A stretch of 44,674 nt of DNA from Bacillota bacterium (GCA_023442905.1 JAEZWY010000171.1:1-44674); one strand, 5' to 3'; shown: positions 17,084-24,560, counted from the stretch's first letter. Notes: a model not told the origin generated them from the letters alone. Numbers and translations: made by a program.

Positions 17084-17101
17084 GTTGGTTAGATGACCAA
17101 C
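17084..17101 (+). other. Intercistronic stem-loop before asp23
   Basis: GTTGGT (17084-17089) and ACCAAC (17096-17101) form a perfect 6-bp hairpin with a 6-base loop, 24 bases before the asp23 ATG. No T-run follows, so it is not a terminator. It may protect or set the 5' end of a processed asp23 mRNA, giving this abundant protein its own message. Confidence 0.4.
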
Positions 17102-17125
17102 ATAAATATTAGGAGGAATTAAATT

Positions 17126-17587
17126 ATGGCTGAAACAAATGAACAAGTAAAACACGAAAATAATTTAGCTTTTGAACCTCGCGTGTTAGAACGCATTGCG
17201 AATAACTCAGTTCAAGATGTTGACGGCATTTTAGAGTTGAAAGGAAACTTCACATCTGGCGTGAAAAGCTTCTTCTCTTCTGAAGATGATCAAATAAAAG
17301 GTGTTAATGCTGAAGTAGGTAGCAAAGAAGTAGCCATCGACTTAGAAGTAATTGCTGAATATGGCAAAAATATTCCTGCAGCCTTTGACAAAACAATTGA
17401 AAAAGTTAAAGCAAATGTTGAAAAAATGACTGGTTTAAAAGTTGTTGAAGTAAACATGAACGTTAACGATGTGATGACACGTGCAGATTATCAACAACAA
17501 CAATCTGAAGATGAACGTAAACGTGCAGAAGAACGCCGTCGAGCCCACCAAAACGGTGAGTATACAGATGGTTCAAGAGTACAATAA
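17126..17587 (+). CDS. asp23: Asp23/Gls24 family envelope stress protein
   Basis: A 153-residue Asp23/Gls24 protein. The core domain (about 15-110) has the family pattern LAFEPRVLERIANNSVQDVDGI at its start and VVEVNMNVNDV at its end. The last 35 residues are highly charged and Gln/Arg rich (QQQQSEDERKRAEERRRAHQ), which suggests an extended polar tail. It is a soluble protein tethered under the membrane by AmaP. The ribosome site TTAGGAGGAATT is near ideal, consistent with high expression. Confidence 0.93.
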   Translation: MAETNEQVKHENNLAFEPRVLERIANNSVQDVDGILELKGNFTSGVKSFFSSEDDQIKGVNAEVGSKEVAIDLEVIAEYGKNIPAAFDKTIEKVKANVEKMTGLKVVEVNMNVNDVMTRADYQQQQSEDERKRAEERRRAHQNGEYTDGSRVQ

Positions 17588-17631
17588 TAACTAACATACA
17601 TGGATAGCTAGTATCTATTACCATGTGTAGG

Positions 17632-17657
17632 AGGGTCGGCCAAGTGTCGATCCTTTT
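17632..17657 (+). terminator. Intrinsic terminator after asp23
   Basis: GGGTCGG (17633-17639) pairs with TCGATCC (17647-17653), with G-U pairs, followed by TTTTC. A second hairpin, ACATGG/CCATGT at 17598-17626, lies just upstream. Confidence 0.6.
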
Positions 17658-17722
17658 CTTATCCATAAAATTTAGGTAAGATAGAGGCAACAAAGCGTGC
17701 AGATTAAACTGGAGGGTTTAAG

Positions 17723-18295
17723 ATGAAAACAATGATTTTACTAGGTGAAGGTTACGAAGAAGTAGAAGCAATCACAGTTATTGATTACCTACGTCGAGCA
17801 GAAATCCCAATAGATATCGTATCTATCAACGAAACGCTATCGACAATTGGTGACCATGGCATTGAGATTATGGCAGATAAACTGTTAGATGATATTGATA
17901 CTGATGGCTATGACATGGTCATTACGCCAGGTGGACGCCCAGGTGCAGAAAAATTGGCCAAGGATAAAAGAGTAACTGACTTGATTGCTAAACAAGTAGC
18001 GAATGATAAATACGTTTCGAGTATTTGTGCTTCACCAATCGTTCTTGAAGCAGCAGGCATCACAAAAGACTTGGAAGGGACATGCTACCCAGGCTTTGAA
18101 GACCAAGTGCATTACAAGACCTTCCACGAAGATATCACTTACTACGATGAAAACCATAAAGTATTGACCTCACGTGGACCAGCCACAGCAGTTTATTTTG
18201 CCTTGGACATTATTCGAATTCTAAAAGGCGATGCTAAAGCGCAAGAGATTGCTGATGGTTTATTATTACCAATGGTTGAAGGGAAAAAGGGGTAA
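17723..18295 (+). CDS. DJ-1/PfpI family protein
   Basis: A 190-residue protein of the DJ-1/ThiJ/PfpI superfamily. The nucleophile-elbow cysteine is in SSICASPIVLEAAG (about residue 104). The conserved acidic partner is in LGEGYEEVEAITVIDYLRR (about residue 16), and the PGGRPGAEKL loop is present. These are the marks of the DJ-1 branch, described as glyoxalase/deglycase or oxidative-stress sensors. Start: ATG after CTGGAGGG. The stop lies seven bases before the yidD start, so the two are co-transcribed. Exact activity is unsettled for the family. Confidence 0.87.
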   Translation: MKTMILLGEGYEEVEAITVIDYLRRAEIPIDIVSINETLSTIGDHGIEIMADKLLDDIDTDGYDMVITPGGRPGAEKLAKDKRVTDLIAKQVANDKYVSSICASPIVLEAAGITKDLEGTCYPGFEDQVHYKTFHEDITYYDENHKVLTSRGPATAVYFALDIIRILKGDAKAQEIADGLLLPMVEGKKG

Positions 18296-18302
18296 ACGTA
18301 TT

Positions 18303-18617
18303 ATGGCTGACAAACCCCTGGTAAAAATGGTGCGGGGTTACCAAAAGTATATTTCCCCAATGTTTCCGCCAACTTGCCGTTACTATCCATCGTGCTCAAC
18401 TTATATGATCCAAGCAGTCAATAAACATGGCACACTTAAGGGGGCAGCTATGGGTACAGCGCGTATTATTCGTTGTAACCCAATGGTGCCAGGGGGGCTA
18501 GATCCAGTACCAGATCATTTCACCTTACGTCGCAACCGTGAGGAAATGTCTGACGAAGACCGGGCATATTTGATTGCACAAATGGAGAAACATGACCACC
18601 ATCATGAAGTAGAATAG
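18303..18617 (+). CDS. yidD: Membrane protein insertion efficiency factor YidD
   Basis: A 104-residue YidD protein. The signature CRYYPSCSTYMIQAVNKHG and the later RCNPMVPGGLDPVP motif are both complete. YidD associates with the inner face of the membrane and aids YidC-dependent insertion. An in-frame start at 18231 would overlap the DJ-1 gene by 65 bases and has no ribosome site; the ATG at 18303 follows AAAGGGG at good distance and is preferred. The C-terminal His cluster (HDHHHE) is unusual but short. A strong terminator follows. Confidence 0.92.
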   Translation: MADKPLVKMVRGYQKYISPMFPPTCRYYPSCSTYMIQAVNKHGTLKGAAMGTARIIRCNPMVPGGLDPVPDHFTLRRNREEMSDEDRAYLIAQMEKHDHHHEVE

Positions 18618-18621
18618 TAGT

Positions 18622-18660
18622 AAAAGACGTGGCGAAAGATATTTTGCCACGTCTTTTTTT
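18622..18660 (+). terminator. Intrinsic terminator after yidD
   Basis: AAAAGACGTGGC (18622-18633) pairs perfectly with GCCACGTCTTTT (18646-18657) and continues as a T-run. Confidence 0.92.
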
Positions 18661-18731
18661 GAAATTAAAATAGGAAGGTAGCGGGAAATGATACTTAGCT
18701 TAAAAAGATTCGCCCTTTTTCAAAAAAGGGG

Positions 18732-18762
18732 TTTACCTTTACCTAAGGGCAGGCTTTATTAT
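18732..18762 (+). promoter_or_regulatory. MerR-type promoter with 19-base spacer
   Basis: TTTACC (18732-18737) and TATTAT (18757-18762) are separated by 19 bases, the overlong spacing that MerR activators correct by twisting DNA. A partial dyad around CCT-A-AGG (18742-18748) lies in the spacer. A CCCTTTTT/AAAAAGGG hairpin lies just upstream (18713-18730). Confidence 0.55.
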
Positions 18763-18783
18763 ATATATTGAGAGGTGAGTAGG

Positions 18784-18903
18784 ATGTATACAATAGGAGA
18801 ATTGGCCGATTTGGCTGGTGTGACAAGGAAAACTTTACGCCACTATGACAAGATAGGTTTATTAGAACAACAAACTTTATCTGAGGCGGGTTACCGAGTC
18901 TAA
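18784..18903 (+). pseudogene. Truncated MerR family regulator (DNA-binding part only)
   Basis: An ATG with GAGAGG ahead opens a 39-residue frame, MYTIGELADLAGVTRKTL and so on, ending EAGYRV then TAA. This is the winged-helix head of a MerR regulator; family members normally run 110-270 residues with a dimerisation coiled coil. Nothing downstream in any frame continues the protein. The reading frame and its MerR-type promoter are intact, so the loss of the rest may be recent. A 39-residue expressed peptide cannot be excluded, but without dimerisation it should not act as a normal MerR protein. Confidence 0.75.
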
Positions 18904-18937
18904 TAATGTTTATATGCATATATATTTTGTAAAAAGT

Positions 18938-18975
18938 ACAAAAAAATAGCGTATGGTAATCGCCATACGCTATTT
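18938..18975 (-). terminator. Intrinsic terminator of the cdaA-cdaR-glmM operon
   Basis: Arms AAATAGCGTATGG (18944-18956) and CCATACGCTATTT (18963-18975) pair perfectly over 13 bp. Read on the minus strand the hairpin is followed by TTTTTT, so it stops transcripts coming from glmM. Confidence 0.88.
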
Positions 18976-19146
18976 CATATGATTAAGGATGCTCACATTC
19001 CGATAAACGGTTTGTGTCACAGCTTGATAATCGGGTTCGCTCGACCAGCTCAAGCCTGCTTCAGACTAATTTGCAGCTGATTACATCAGCTACTGCATTA
19101 TTCTTCCAGCATTATTGAGCTTAGCGGTCTCACTCACACCTTCTTT
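18976..19146 (-). other. Structured 3' region downstream of glmM, candidate non-coding RNA
   Basis: This 171-base stretch between glmM and its terminator has no reading frame but is GC-richer than nearby spacers and full of stems. AGCTGAT/ATCAGCT (19075-19091) is extended by GC/GC outside. GCTTGA/TCAAGC (19022-19055) encloses a GGTT/GACC stem, and there is a CCG/CGG hairpin (19000-19010). GCATTATT occurs twice, at 19095 and 19109. I do not recognise a known RNA family. It may be a long 3' UTR, a processed small RNA or a decayed element. Confidence 0.4.
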
Positions 19147-20511
19147 TTACTCTACGCCGAATTCTTTGCTTACTTGATCTGCGATTCGTTTCGCGTAGTT
19201 GTATGCTTCTTCATCGGTTTGGGCTTCTACCATAACACGTAATAGGTTTTCTGTTCCTGAAGGGCGTACTAAGATACGGCCGTTGCCGTCCATTTCTGTG
19301 TTCACTTCATCAATAACTTGCTGTACCGTTGCAGAATTCATTGCTTCTGTTTTACCTTCACGTGTTACACGTACATTGATTAATTCTTGAGGGTAAGTTT
19401 TCATTTCACCAGCTAATTCAGATAATTTTTTACCTGAAGTTTTTAATACATGTAGTAATTGTACTGCTGATAAAAGGCCGTCACCTGTGTTGTTGTAGTC
19501 CATGAAAATGATATGACCTGATTGTTCTCCACCAAGGTTATATCCGTGTTCACGCATTTCTTCAACCACATAACGGTCACCCACTTTAGTTTGTGGTGCT
19601 TTCATGCCTGCTTCTTCAACTGCTTTGTGGAAACCTAAATTAGACATTACAGTTGACACGATTGTGTTGTCGTTTAATTTACCACGTTCGTTTAAGTATT
19701 TACCACAGATGAACATCATTTGGTCACCGTCTACTAGGTTACCTTCTTCGTCAACTGCTAAACAGCGGTCGCCGTCACCATCGAAGGCCACACCGACATC
19801 AGCACCTGTTTCCTTTACAAGGGCTTGTAATTTCTCTGTATGTGTTGAACCAACACCTTCGTTGATGTTGATACCATCTGGAGAAGTCGCCATTGTTGTA
19901 AAGTCAGTACCTAAGTCAGCGAATAAACGGTTAACTAATGGTGAGGTGGCACCGTTAGCGCCGTCAACTGCCACTTTAATACCTGATAAATCACCAGAAA
20001 TTGTTGATACTAGGAATTCTAAGTATTTACCAACTGCACCTGGGTTAGCGATCACTGTCCCTAACCCTTCAGCTGATGGACGTGGTAACGTATCTTCTTC
20101 TTGGTCTAATAATGCTTCGATTTCTTCCTCTTGAGCGTCAGACAATTTGAAGCCGTCAGAACCAAAGAATTTAATCCCATTGTCTGGTGCAGGGTTGTGG
20201 CTTGCTGAAATCATGACACCAGCAGTTGCACCGGTAGTACGAGTTAAATAAGATACAGCTGGAGTTGTAATAACGCCTAATTGTTGCACTTCAATCCCTA
20301 CTGATAATAAACCAGCAGTTAAGGCTTGCTCTAATAATTGACCTGAGATACGTGTATCGCGGGCAACTAGAACACGCGGATGTTCCATTCCTTCTGGTGC
20401 ATGTTGCATTAACACGTGACCACCAAAACGACCCAATTTAAATGCTAATTCTGGTGTTAATTCTTCATTCGCTAAACCGCGAACCCCATCAGTACCAAAA
20501 TATTTTCTCAT
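19147..20511 (-). CDS. glmM: Phosphoglucosamine mutase
   Basis: A 454-residue, full-length GlmM converting glucosamine-6-phosphate to glucosamine-1-phosphate for UDP-GlcNAc and cell-wall synthesis. The phosphoserine is Ser104 in GVMISASHNPAPDNG. The metal loop FDGDGDRCLAVD is near residue 240, and the phosphate-binding RPSGTENLLRVMVEA is at the C-terminus. The start MRKYFGTDGVRG is universal for the family, with AAAGGAGT ahead. It is the last gene of the cdaA-cdaR-glmM operon, an order conserved in Firmicutes, where GlmM is also known to bind and restrain CdaA. Confidence 0.97.
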   Translation of the reverse strand: MRKYFGTDGVRGLANEELTPELAFKLGRFGGHVLMQHAPEGMEHPRVLVARDTRISGQLLEQALTAGLLSVGIEVQQLGVITTPAVSYLTRTTGATAGVMISASHNPAPDNGIKFFGSDGFKLSDAQEEEIEALLDQEEDTLPRPSAEGLGTVIANPGAVGKYLEFLVSTISGDLSGIKVAVDGANGATSPLVNRLFADLGTDFTTMATSPDGININEGVGSTHTEKLQALVKETGADVGVAFDGDGDRCLAVDEEGNLVDGDQMMFICGKYLNERGKLNDNTIVSTVMSNLGFHKAVEEAGMKAPQTKVGDRYVVEEMREHGYNLGGEQSGHIIFMDYNNTGDGLLSAVQLLHVLKTSGKKLSELAGEMKTYPQELINVRVTREGKTEAMNSATVQQVIDEVNTEMDGNGRILVRPSGTENLLRVMVEAQTDEEAYNYAKRIADQVSKEFGVE

Positions 20512-20651
20512 AATTTACTCCTTTGTTTTTGAAAGTGAATATCGATTTTTTCGTCGATTTCGTTATAGTATAACATTTACTGATTCATAATTAAAAATTA
20601 TAGATATGTTTCTTGCCTTGAAAAAGGCAGTCTAGATTACACTGGTTAATA

Positions 20652-21980
20652 CTAGGAAAAACTAGCTAAAAAAGCAAGTATTGCGTTAAAGACATTTGCG
20701 CTAGAAGAGCTAGAGACGCTTTCTGAACTTGTTGAATTGATTTGATCGGCTTGGACATTGCCGTTGCCATTTTGTAAGTTGTTACTGACGCCAGTCGTTA
20801 CGCCAACTTCGCTCGTGGTTGAACTGGTGCTGTCGCTGATGTCGCTATCACTTGTCGTATCTTCTTCAATAGTGGATTCATTACCGCTAGTGCCGTTTTC
20901 GCTACTCGTAGCACTTTCTTCGCTAGACTCGCTTGAAGCGGTGTCTGAGCTGGCGCTATCCTCATCGCTTTCTGATGAGGCACTAGATGACGCGCTAGAT
21001 GATGACGAAGATGAAGACTCGTTAGCCGTTGGCACCACTTGGACCCGAACGCTTGAAGGATCTGAACTCGTTACACCATCAGGTAGGACAATGGGCGCGT
21101 CTACAGTAGTCGTTGTTGTAATCCTTGATACATCAACGGTTGCAGACACGCTTTCAGTGTTATTGATGGTATCGTAGTCACCAGATAAAGTCGCGTGCTG
21201 GCTGTCTAAAATCGTTGCTTCATAGGTGTAGCCTTCGCGTTCGTTGGTGATATTGGCTTCAATAGGGACCGACACACCTTCAGGCGAAACTTGAACGGTC
21301 ACGTCAACCTCACTTGGGTCGGTGTTAATATTCAAGATATCACCGTCCGCATTTTCTGTAATGACAGTGGCGGTTGTGGTGTAGTCTTCAGATAAGTTAT
21401 CTGGAATATTTACGACTGTATAAACTTGGCTCACGCTTTCAATGTCAGATGTCGAACCAGTTAAGGTGACAGAATCTTGGCTTAAAGACACATCTGTAAT
21501 TTCGTAACCATCCGCAACTGCAGATTCATTAGACATTTCCACTTGGACTGGATATTCAGTTGTTTGTAGCGAATCAATTGAAATATTGACGCTTGAAGGT
21601 GAAATCTCATAAGACACGGCTTCTGAAACATTTTCCAATTGTAATTGGATGTAATGAGACCCTTCGCCTAGATCGGTTAAGTCTTCTGTGATGACGCGGA
21701 AGTCATCGGCTTCAAGTGTTTGTTCGATTAAGTTTTTTGGTCCCGATAAACTGACAGAAACGCTATCTGGTAGACCAGTGACGTAATACGCATCCACGTT
21801 TCCATCTATATAAACAGGCACGTTATAAATCGTTTCCGTTGTCGCTTCGCTGACGTTTTGGAAGAAAGTCACTGGATTTTCCGAATACTGCTCAGCCTTC
21901 ACATATACAAACATTAAGATAGATAGGAAGAGCGATAATATTAACAGGGCAATTCGATTGTTATAAAACTTATTGATCAT
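20652..21980 (-). CDS. cdaR: CdaA regulatory protein CdaR (YbbR domain protein)
   Basis: A roughly 442-residue protein with one N-terminal membrane helix (IALLILSLFLSILMFVYV) followed outside the membrane by about four YbbR repeats (to about residue 315). It modulates the diadenylate cyclase encoded upstream. The ATG at 21980 is preferred, giving an 11-base overlap with cdaA and AGGAGG 11 bases ahead; the GTG at 21992 touches that ribosome site. Unusual is the last 120 residues, a Ser/Glu/Asp/Thr low-complexity tail that ends in a short hydrophobic segment (NAILAFLASF). Typical CdaR proteins end soon after the repeats. Confidence 0.9.
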   Translation of the reverse strand: MINKFYNNRIALLILSLFLSILMFVYVKAEQYSENPVTFFQNVSEATTETIYNVPVYIDGNVDAYYVTGLPDSVSVSLSGPKNLIEQTLEADDFRVITEDLTDLGEGSHYIQLQLENVSEAVSYEISPSSVNISIDSLQTTEYPVQVEMSNESAVADGYEITDVSLSQDSVTLTGSTSDIESVSQVYTVVNIPDNLSEDYTTTATVITENADGDILNINTDPSEVDVTVQVSPEGVSVPIEANITNEREGYTYEATILDSQHATLSGDYDTINNTESVSATVDVSRITTTTTVDAPIVLPDGVTSSDPSSVRVQVVPTANESSSSSSSSASSSASSESDEDSASSDTASSESSEESATSSENGTSGNESTIEEDTTSDSDISDSTSSTTSEVGVTTGVSNNLQNGNGNVQADQINSTSSESVSSSSSANVFNAILAFLASFS

Positions 21981-22824
21981 CTGACTTGCCACCTCCTGTT
22001 AATTGGTTAAACCAGTTAGTTAAGAAGTTATCATTCGCTTCCTCATCAGTAGTGTTGATGAAATTGTCTGCTAGAATGGTGTACAACTCATCTTGACTAA
22101 GGTCGCGGGTAATCTCGCCACGTTCAGTAATTGAAATACCACCTGTTTCTTCTGAGACGACGATTGTGATGGCATCTGTTACTTCACTTAAGCCTACAGC
22201 AGCCCGGTGTCTAGTCCCTAATTCTTTAGGAATCTCCGAGTTTTCTGAAAGCGGCAGGTAAGAAGCGGCAGAAGCAATTTCTAAATCTTGAATAATCACG
22301 GCACCATCATGTAGGGGCGTATTTGGGATGAAAATGTTAATCAATAATTGAGATGATATGGCTGAATCTAATCGAATCCCAGTAGCTGCGTATTCATTTA
22401 AAGGTTGCGAACGTTGTAGGGAAATCAAAGCACCAATCCGTCGTTTACCCATGTACTCGCAAGCTTCAACTAAATCGCGCACCATTTTTTCGTTTGGATT
22501 GCGGGCCCCAGCTTCACGTTTACCAGCAAAGAATTGTTGTCCCAAATGATCTAATCCTCGTCTGATTTCAGGTTGGAATATGACAATCGCACCAACGACA
22601 GACCATTGGATAATATTGTTCATGATCCAATCTACCGTCTTCAACTGGAAGAGGGTGGAAATAATTTTAATCAGCAAGAAGATGAAAACCCCGTTCAAAA
22701 TATTGAAGGCTTTCGTATTCTTTAGGATCTTCAAGAGCTGGTAGATAAACAACCAAACAATCAAAATATCAATTAGATTGAAAACATTCGTCCAGGAAAT
22801 AATACCAGACCAATCTATTTGCAT
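21970..22824 (-). CDS. cdaA: Diadenylate cyclase CdaA
   Basis: A 284-residue membrane-bound cyclase making c-di-AMP from two ATP. Three membrane helices (about 14-34, 41-60, 66-84) precede the DAC domain. Both catalytic motifs are intact: Asp173-Gly174-Ala175 (LHDGAVI) and Arg205-His206-Arg207 (GTRHRAAVG). The ATG at 22824 is chosen because GGAGG sits eight bases ahead; a start at 22869 would add a basic leader without a ribosome site. Overlap with cdaR indicates translational coupling. C-di-AMP controls osmolyte uptake and wall balance in these bacteria. Confidence 0.95.
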   Translation of the reverse strand: MQIDWSGIISWTNVFNLIDILIVWLFIYQLLKILKNTKAFNILNGVFIFLLIKIISTLFQLKTVDWIMNNIIQWSVVGAIVIFQPEIRRGLDHLGQQFFAGKREAGARNPNEKMVRDLVEACEYMGKRRIGALISLQRSQPLNEYAATGIRLDSAISSQLLINIFIPNTPLHDGAVIIQDLEIASAASYLPLSENSEIPKELGTRHRAAVGLSEVTDAITIVVSEETGGISITERGEITRDLSQDELYTILADNFINTTDEEANDNFLTNWFNQLTGGGKSDDQ

Positions 22825-22960
22825 GCGTCTATCCTCCATTCTAAGTTTTCTCACTATAAAGTATACCATATCAGCCTTTTATCGATAGAAACTTAAGACA
22901 CATTTCCCAAAAATGTTTATAATGGTAGAAACAAGTAAACTGGAGTGAAGGAGGGATGGC

Positions 22961-23704
22961 ATGTTACTTGGACAATTGATTATGGATGCTGGGCAAGTGA
23001 CCCGAAAGGCCTGCAAACGCCTATTGAAAGATGGCCATGTCAACGTTGACGGCCAAGTTGTCACAGAATTCGCCACCGTTGTGGACCCCAGCTGGCAAGA
23101 GATTACCGTCGACCAAGTAGTAATTGATCGCCATTTTGGCCATACCTATTACTTGGTCCATAAACCCAAAGGCTACCTGTCAGCCAATAAAGACCAGACC
23201 CACCCAACGGTCATTGACCTGATTCAACCAGCAGATAATCCCGGCGATTTAGCAATTACCGACCGTCTAGACCGCGATGCCCATGGACTCGTCTTCGTCA
23301 CCAACAATGGCCAGCTCCATTACATCTTCCAACAACCCAAATTTGATATTCCAAAAACTTACCGCGTCAACGTGAATGGCCTTATTGATGGCAAAATGGT
23401 TGCACAATTTCAAGCGGGTGTCATTTTTCAGGATGGCACGATCTGTAAAGCGGCAAGGCTTGAAATCATTTCGGCAAGCCCGCAATCCTCAACTGGTTTA
23501 GTCACTATTTCAGAGGGGCGCCGCCACCAAGTGAAGAAAATGTTCCTTGCTTGCGGAGTAAAAGTCACAGACTTATACCGACAAGCAATTGGCGATTTAA
23601 GAATTGACGGCCTAGCGGAAGGGGGTTATCGCCAACTAAATGAAGCGGAAATCCAGTCACTCAAAAGTATCTTTCTTCTATATAATAGGCGTAAAGAAAG
23701 TTGA
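22961..23704 (+). CDS. Pseudouridine synthase, RsuA/RluB family
   Basis: A 247-residue RNA pseudouridine synthase. An S4 RNA-binding domain (1-60, LIMDAGQVTRKACKRLLKDG) leads into the catalytic domain, where TDRLDRDAHGLVFVT holds the catalytic Asp and SEGRRHQVKKMF the conserved Arg-Arg-His-Gln block. Small-subunit (RsuA-like) and large-subunit (RluB-like) enzymes look alike, so the rRNA target is open. GGAGGGATGGC precedes the ATG. The gene is visibly richer in G+C, especially at third codon positions, than genes on either side. It diverges from the cdaA operon. Confidence 0.88.
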   Translation: MLLGQLIMDAGQVTRKACKRLLKDGHVNVDGQVVTEFATVVDPSWQEITVDQVVIDRHFGHTYYLVHKPKGYLSANKDQTHPTVIDLIQPADNPGDLAITDRLDRDAHGLVFVTNNGQLHYIFQQPKFDIPKTYRVNVNGLIDGKMVAQFQAGVIFQDGTICKAARLEIISASPQSSTGLVTISEGRRHQVKKMFLACGVKVTDLYRQAIGDLRIDGLAEGGYRQLNEAEIQSLKSIFLLYNRRKES

Positions 23705-23762
23705 GGGAAAAGGGCGGTAAAATAAGCCAAAAAAAATTTCCAAAAAACTTTTGCCCAAACTA

Positions 23763-23791
23763 TTGAAATCTATAATATCTGATGATATACT
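23763..23791 (+). promoter_or_regulatory. Promoter of the tRNA-Tyr/tRNA-Gln unit
   Basis: TTGAAA (23763-23768), a 17-base spacer and TATACT (23786-23791) lie 52 bases before the first tRNA. Confidence 0.65.
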
Positions 23792-23843
23792 ACTTAAGTA
23801 CGATATTTTTGAGAGGTTAATTCTCAAGGATACGTTGATATAT

Positions 23844-23924
23844 GGAGGGATAGCGAAGTGGCCAAACGCAGCGGACTGTAAATCCGTTCCTTCGGGTTCG
23901 AAGGTTCAAATCCTTCTCCCTCCA
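23844..23924 (+). tRNA. tRNA-Tyr (anticodon GTA)
   Basis: An 81-base type II tRNA. The acceptor stem GGAGGGA/TCCCTCC is perfect. The anticodon loop ACTGTAAAT reads GTA, the long variable arm is CCTTCGG-type, and the T arm has GGTTCAAATCC. The discriminator is A, and no CCA is encoded. It shares a transcript with tRNA-Gln six bases downstream. Confidence 0.97.
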
Positions 23925-23930
23925 TTACAT

Positions 23931-24002
23931 TGGGATATAGCCAAGCGGTAAGGCAACAGACTTTGACTCTGTCATGCGTTGGTTCGAATCCAGCTATCCC
24001 AG
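23931..24002 (+). tRNA. tRNA-Gln (anticodon TTG)
   Basis: A 72-base tRNA with acceptor stem TGGGATA/TATCCCA, anticodon loop CTTTGAC reading TTG, and T arm GGTTCGAATCC. The discriminator is G and CCA is not encoded. The U1-A72 first pair is typical for bacterial glutamine tRNAs. Confidence 0.96.
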
Positions 24003-24016
24003 TAATATAAAGCGAG

Positions 24017-24045
24017 AAGACTAGGCGAGAGCTTGGTCTTTTTTT
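24017..24045 (+). terminator. Intrinsic terminator of the tRNA unit
   Basis: AAGACTAGGC (24017-24026) pairs with GCTTGGTCTT (24031-24040) around a GAGA tetraloop, followed by TTTTT. Confidence 0.85.
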
Positions 24046-24137
24046 ATTGCTTTGAAACAAGTAAATACCTGATAGCGTATCTAACTATTTGTATTATTCG
24101 ATATTTAAAAAGAATATTTCGCAAGTATCATATGTCA

Positions 24138-24338
24138 TGTTACAGAACCATTGCGATTTGACACAAATTAGAAACATTGATATATAGATCTTTTTAATAA
24201 CTTTGTTTATTTACTTCATAATAAAAACGCATATTTTTCAAATAATATGACATAGTTTGTGAAAATAATTACTTTTATCACTTTATATATATAGCTCAAG
24301 CTTTATAGTGTTACAGAATTATTACAAATTTACACGAG
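24138..24338 (+). promoter_or_regulatory. WalR-like box and its degenerate upstream copy
   Basis: Read on the minus strand, 24310-24326 is TGTAAT-AATTC-TGTAAC, an exact fit to the WalR (YycF) site TGTWAH-N5-TGTWAH. The 30 bases from 24309 also resemble those from 24138 (22 of 30 identical, both opening TGTTACAGAA). The upstream copy keeps one good half-site. WalR commonly controls wall hydrolases, matching the LysM gene downstream. A TATAGT (24304-24309) touches the perfect box, but I cannot fix the promoter. Confidence 0.55.
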
Positions 24339-24560
24339 GTTTTCAAAAACCCCGGATTTAATGTCAAGGCGGTTAAGAGGCTTTAACAGATGCCTGATTT
24401 ACATGACTTAAAAAAAGGCCCATGTTAAGATATTGCTTGTAGATGAGACAGGTGTTCTTTATCTAGAATATAGCCGCACGATAAAGATGCGGTAAATAGC
24501 GGGTCATCCACTAGATGGCAGCAGACAACTTAAAAAAATTAAAAAGCAGTATTCTTATTA
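24339..24560 (+). other. Long, foldable 5' leader before the LysM gene
   Basis: About 220 bases without a gene. Hairpins include CCGCA/TGCGG (24473-24492 region), GTTAA/TTAAC in the GGCGGTTAAGAGGCTTTAAC stretch, and AGGC/GCCT around it. TCTTTATC near 24455 is complementary to GATAAAGA in the loop of the CCGCA hairpin, so two exclusive folds are possible. I compared it with the c-di-AMP (ydaO) riboswitch, common before such genes, and could not find its conserved blocks. The rest of 24046-24337 is AT-rich with only the WalR-like copies. Confidence 0.4.

Noticed and set aside
18976..19146. 6S RNA, tmRNA or SRP RNA downstream of glmM
   Set aside because: None of the conserved sequences of these RNAs was recognised; the fold is several short stems rather than one long hairpin.
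19604..20134. A 176-codon open frame on the plus strand
   Set aside because: It is antisense to glmM, has no ribosome site, and its composition mirrors the glmM codons.
20758..21177. A 139-codon open frame on the plus strand rich in Leu/Ser
   Set aside because: It is the reverse complement of the Ser-rich tail of CdaR, whose repetitive codons keep the opposite strand open.
24339..24560. c-di-AMP (ydaO) riboswitch before the LysM gene
   Set aside because: The conserved blocks I remember (GGGGTGAATC-type and CCGAATCCGTCAGCTAA-type) are not found, so I list only an unclassified leader.
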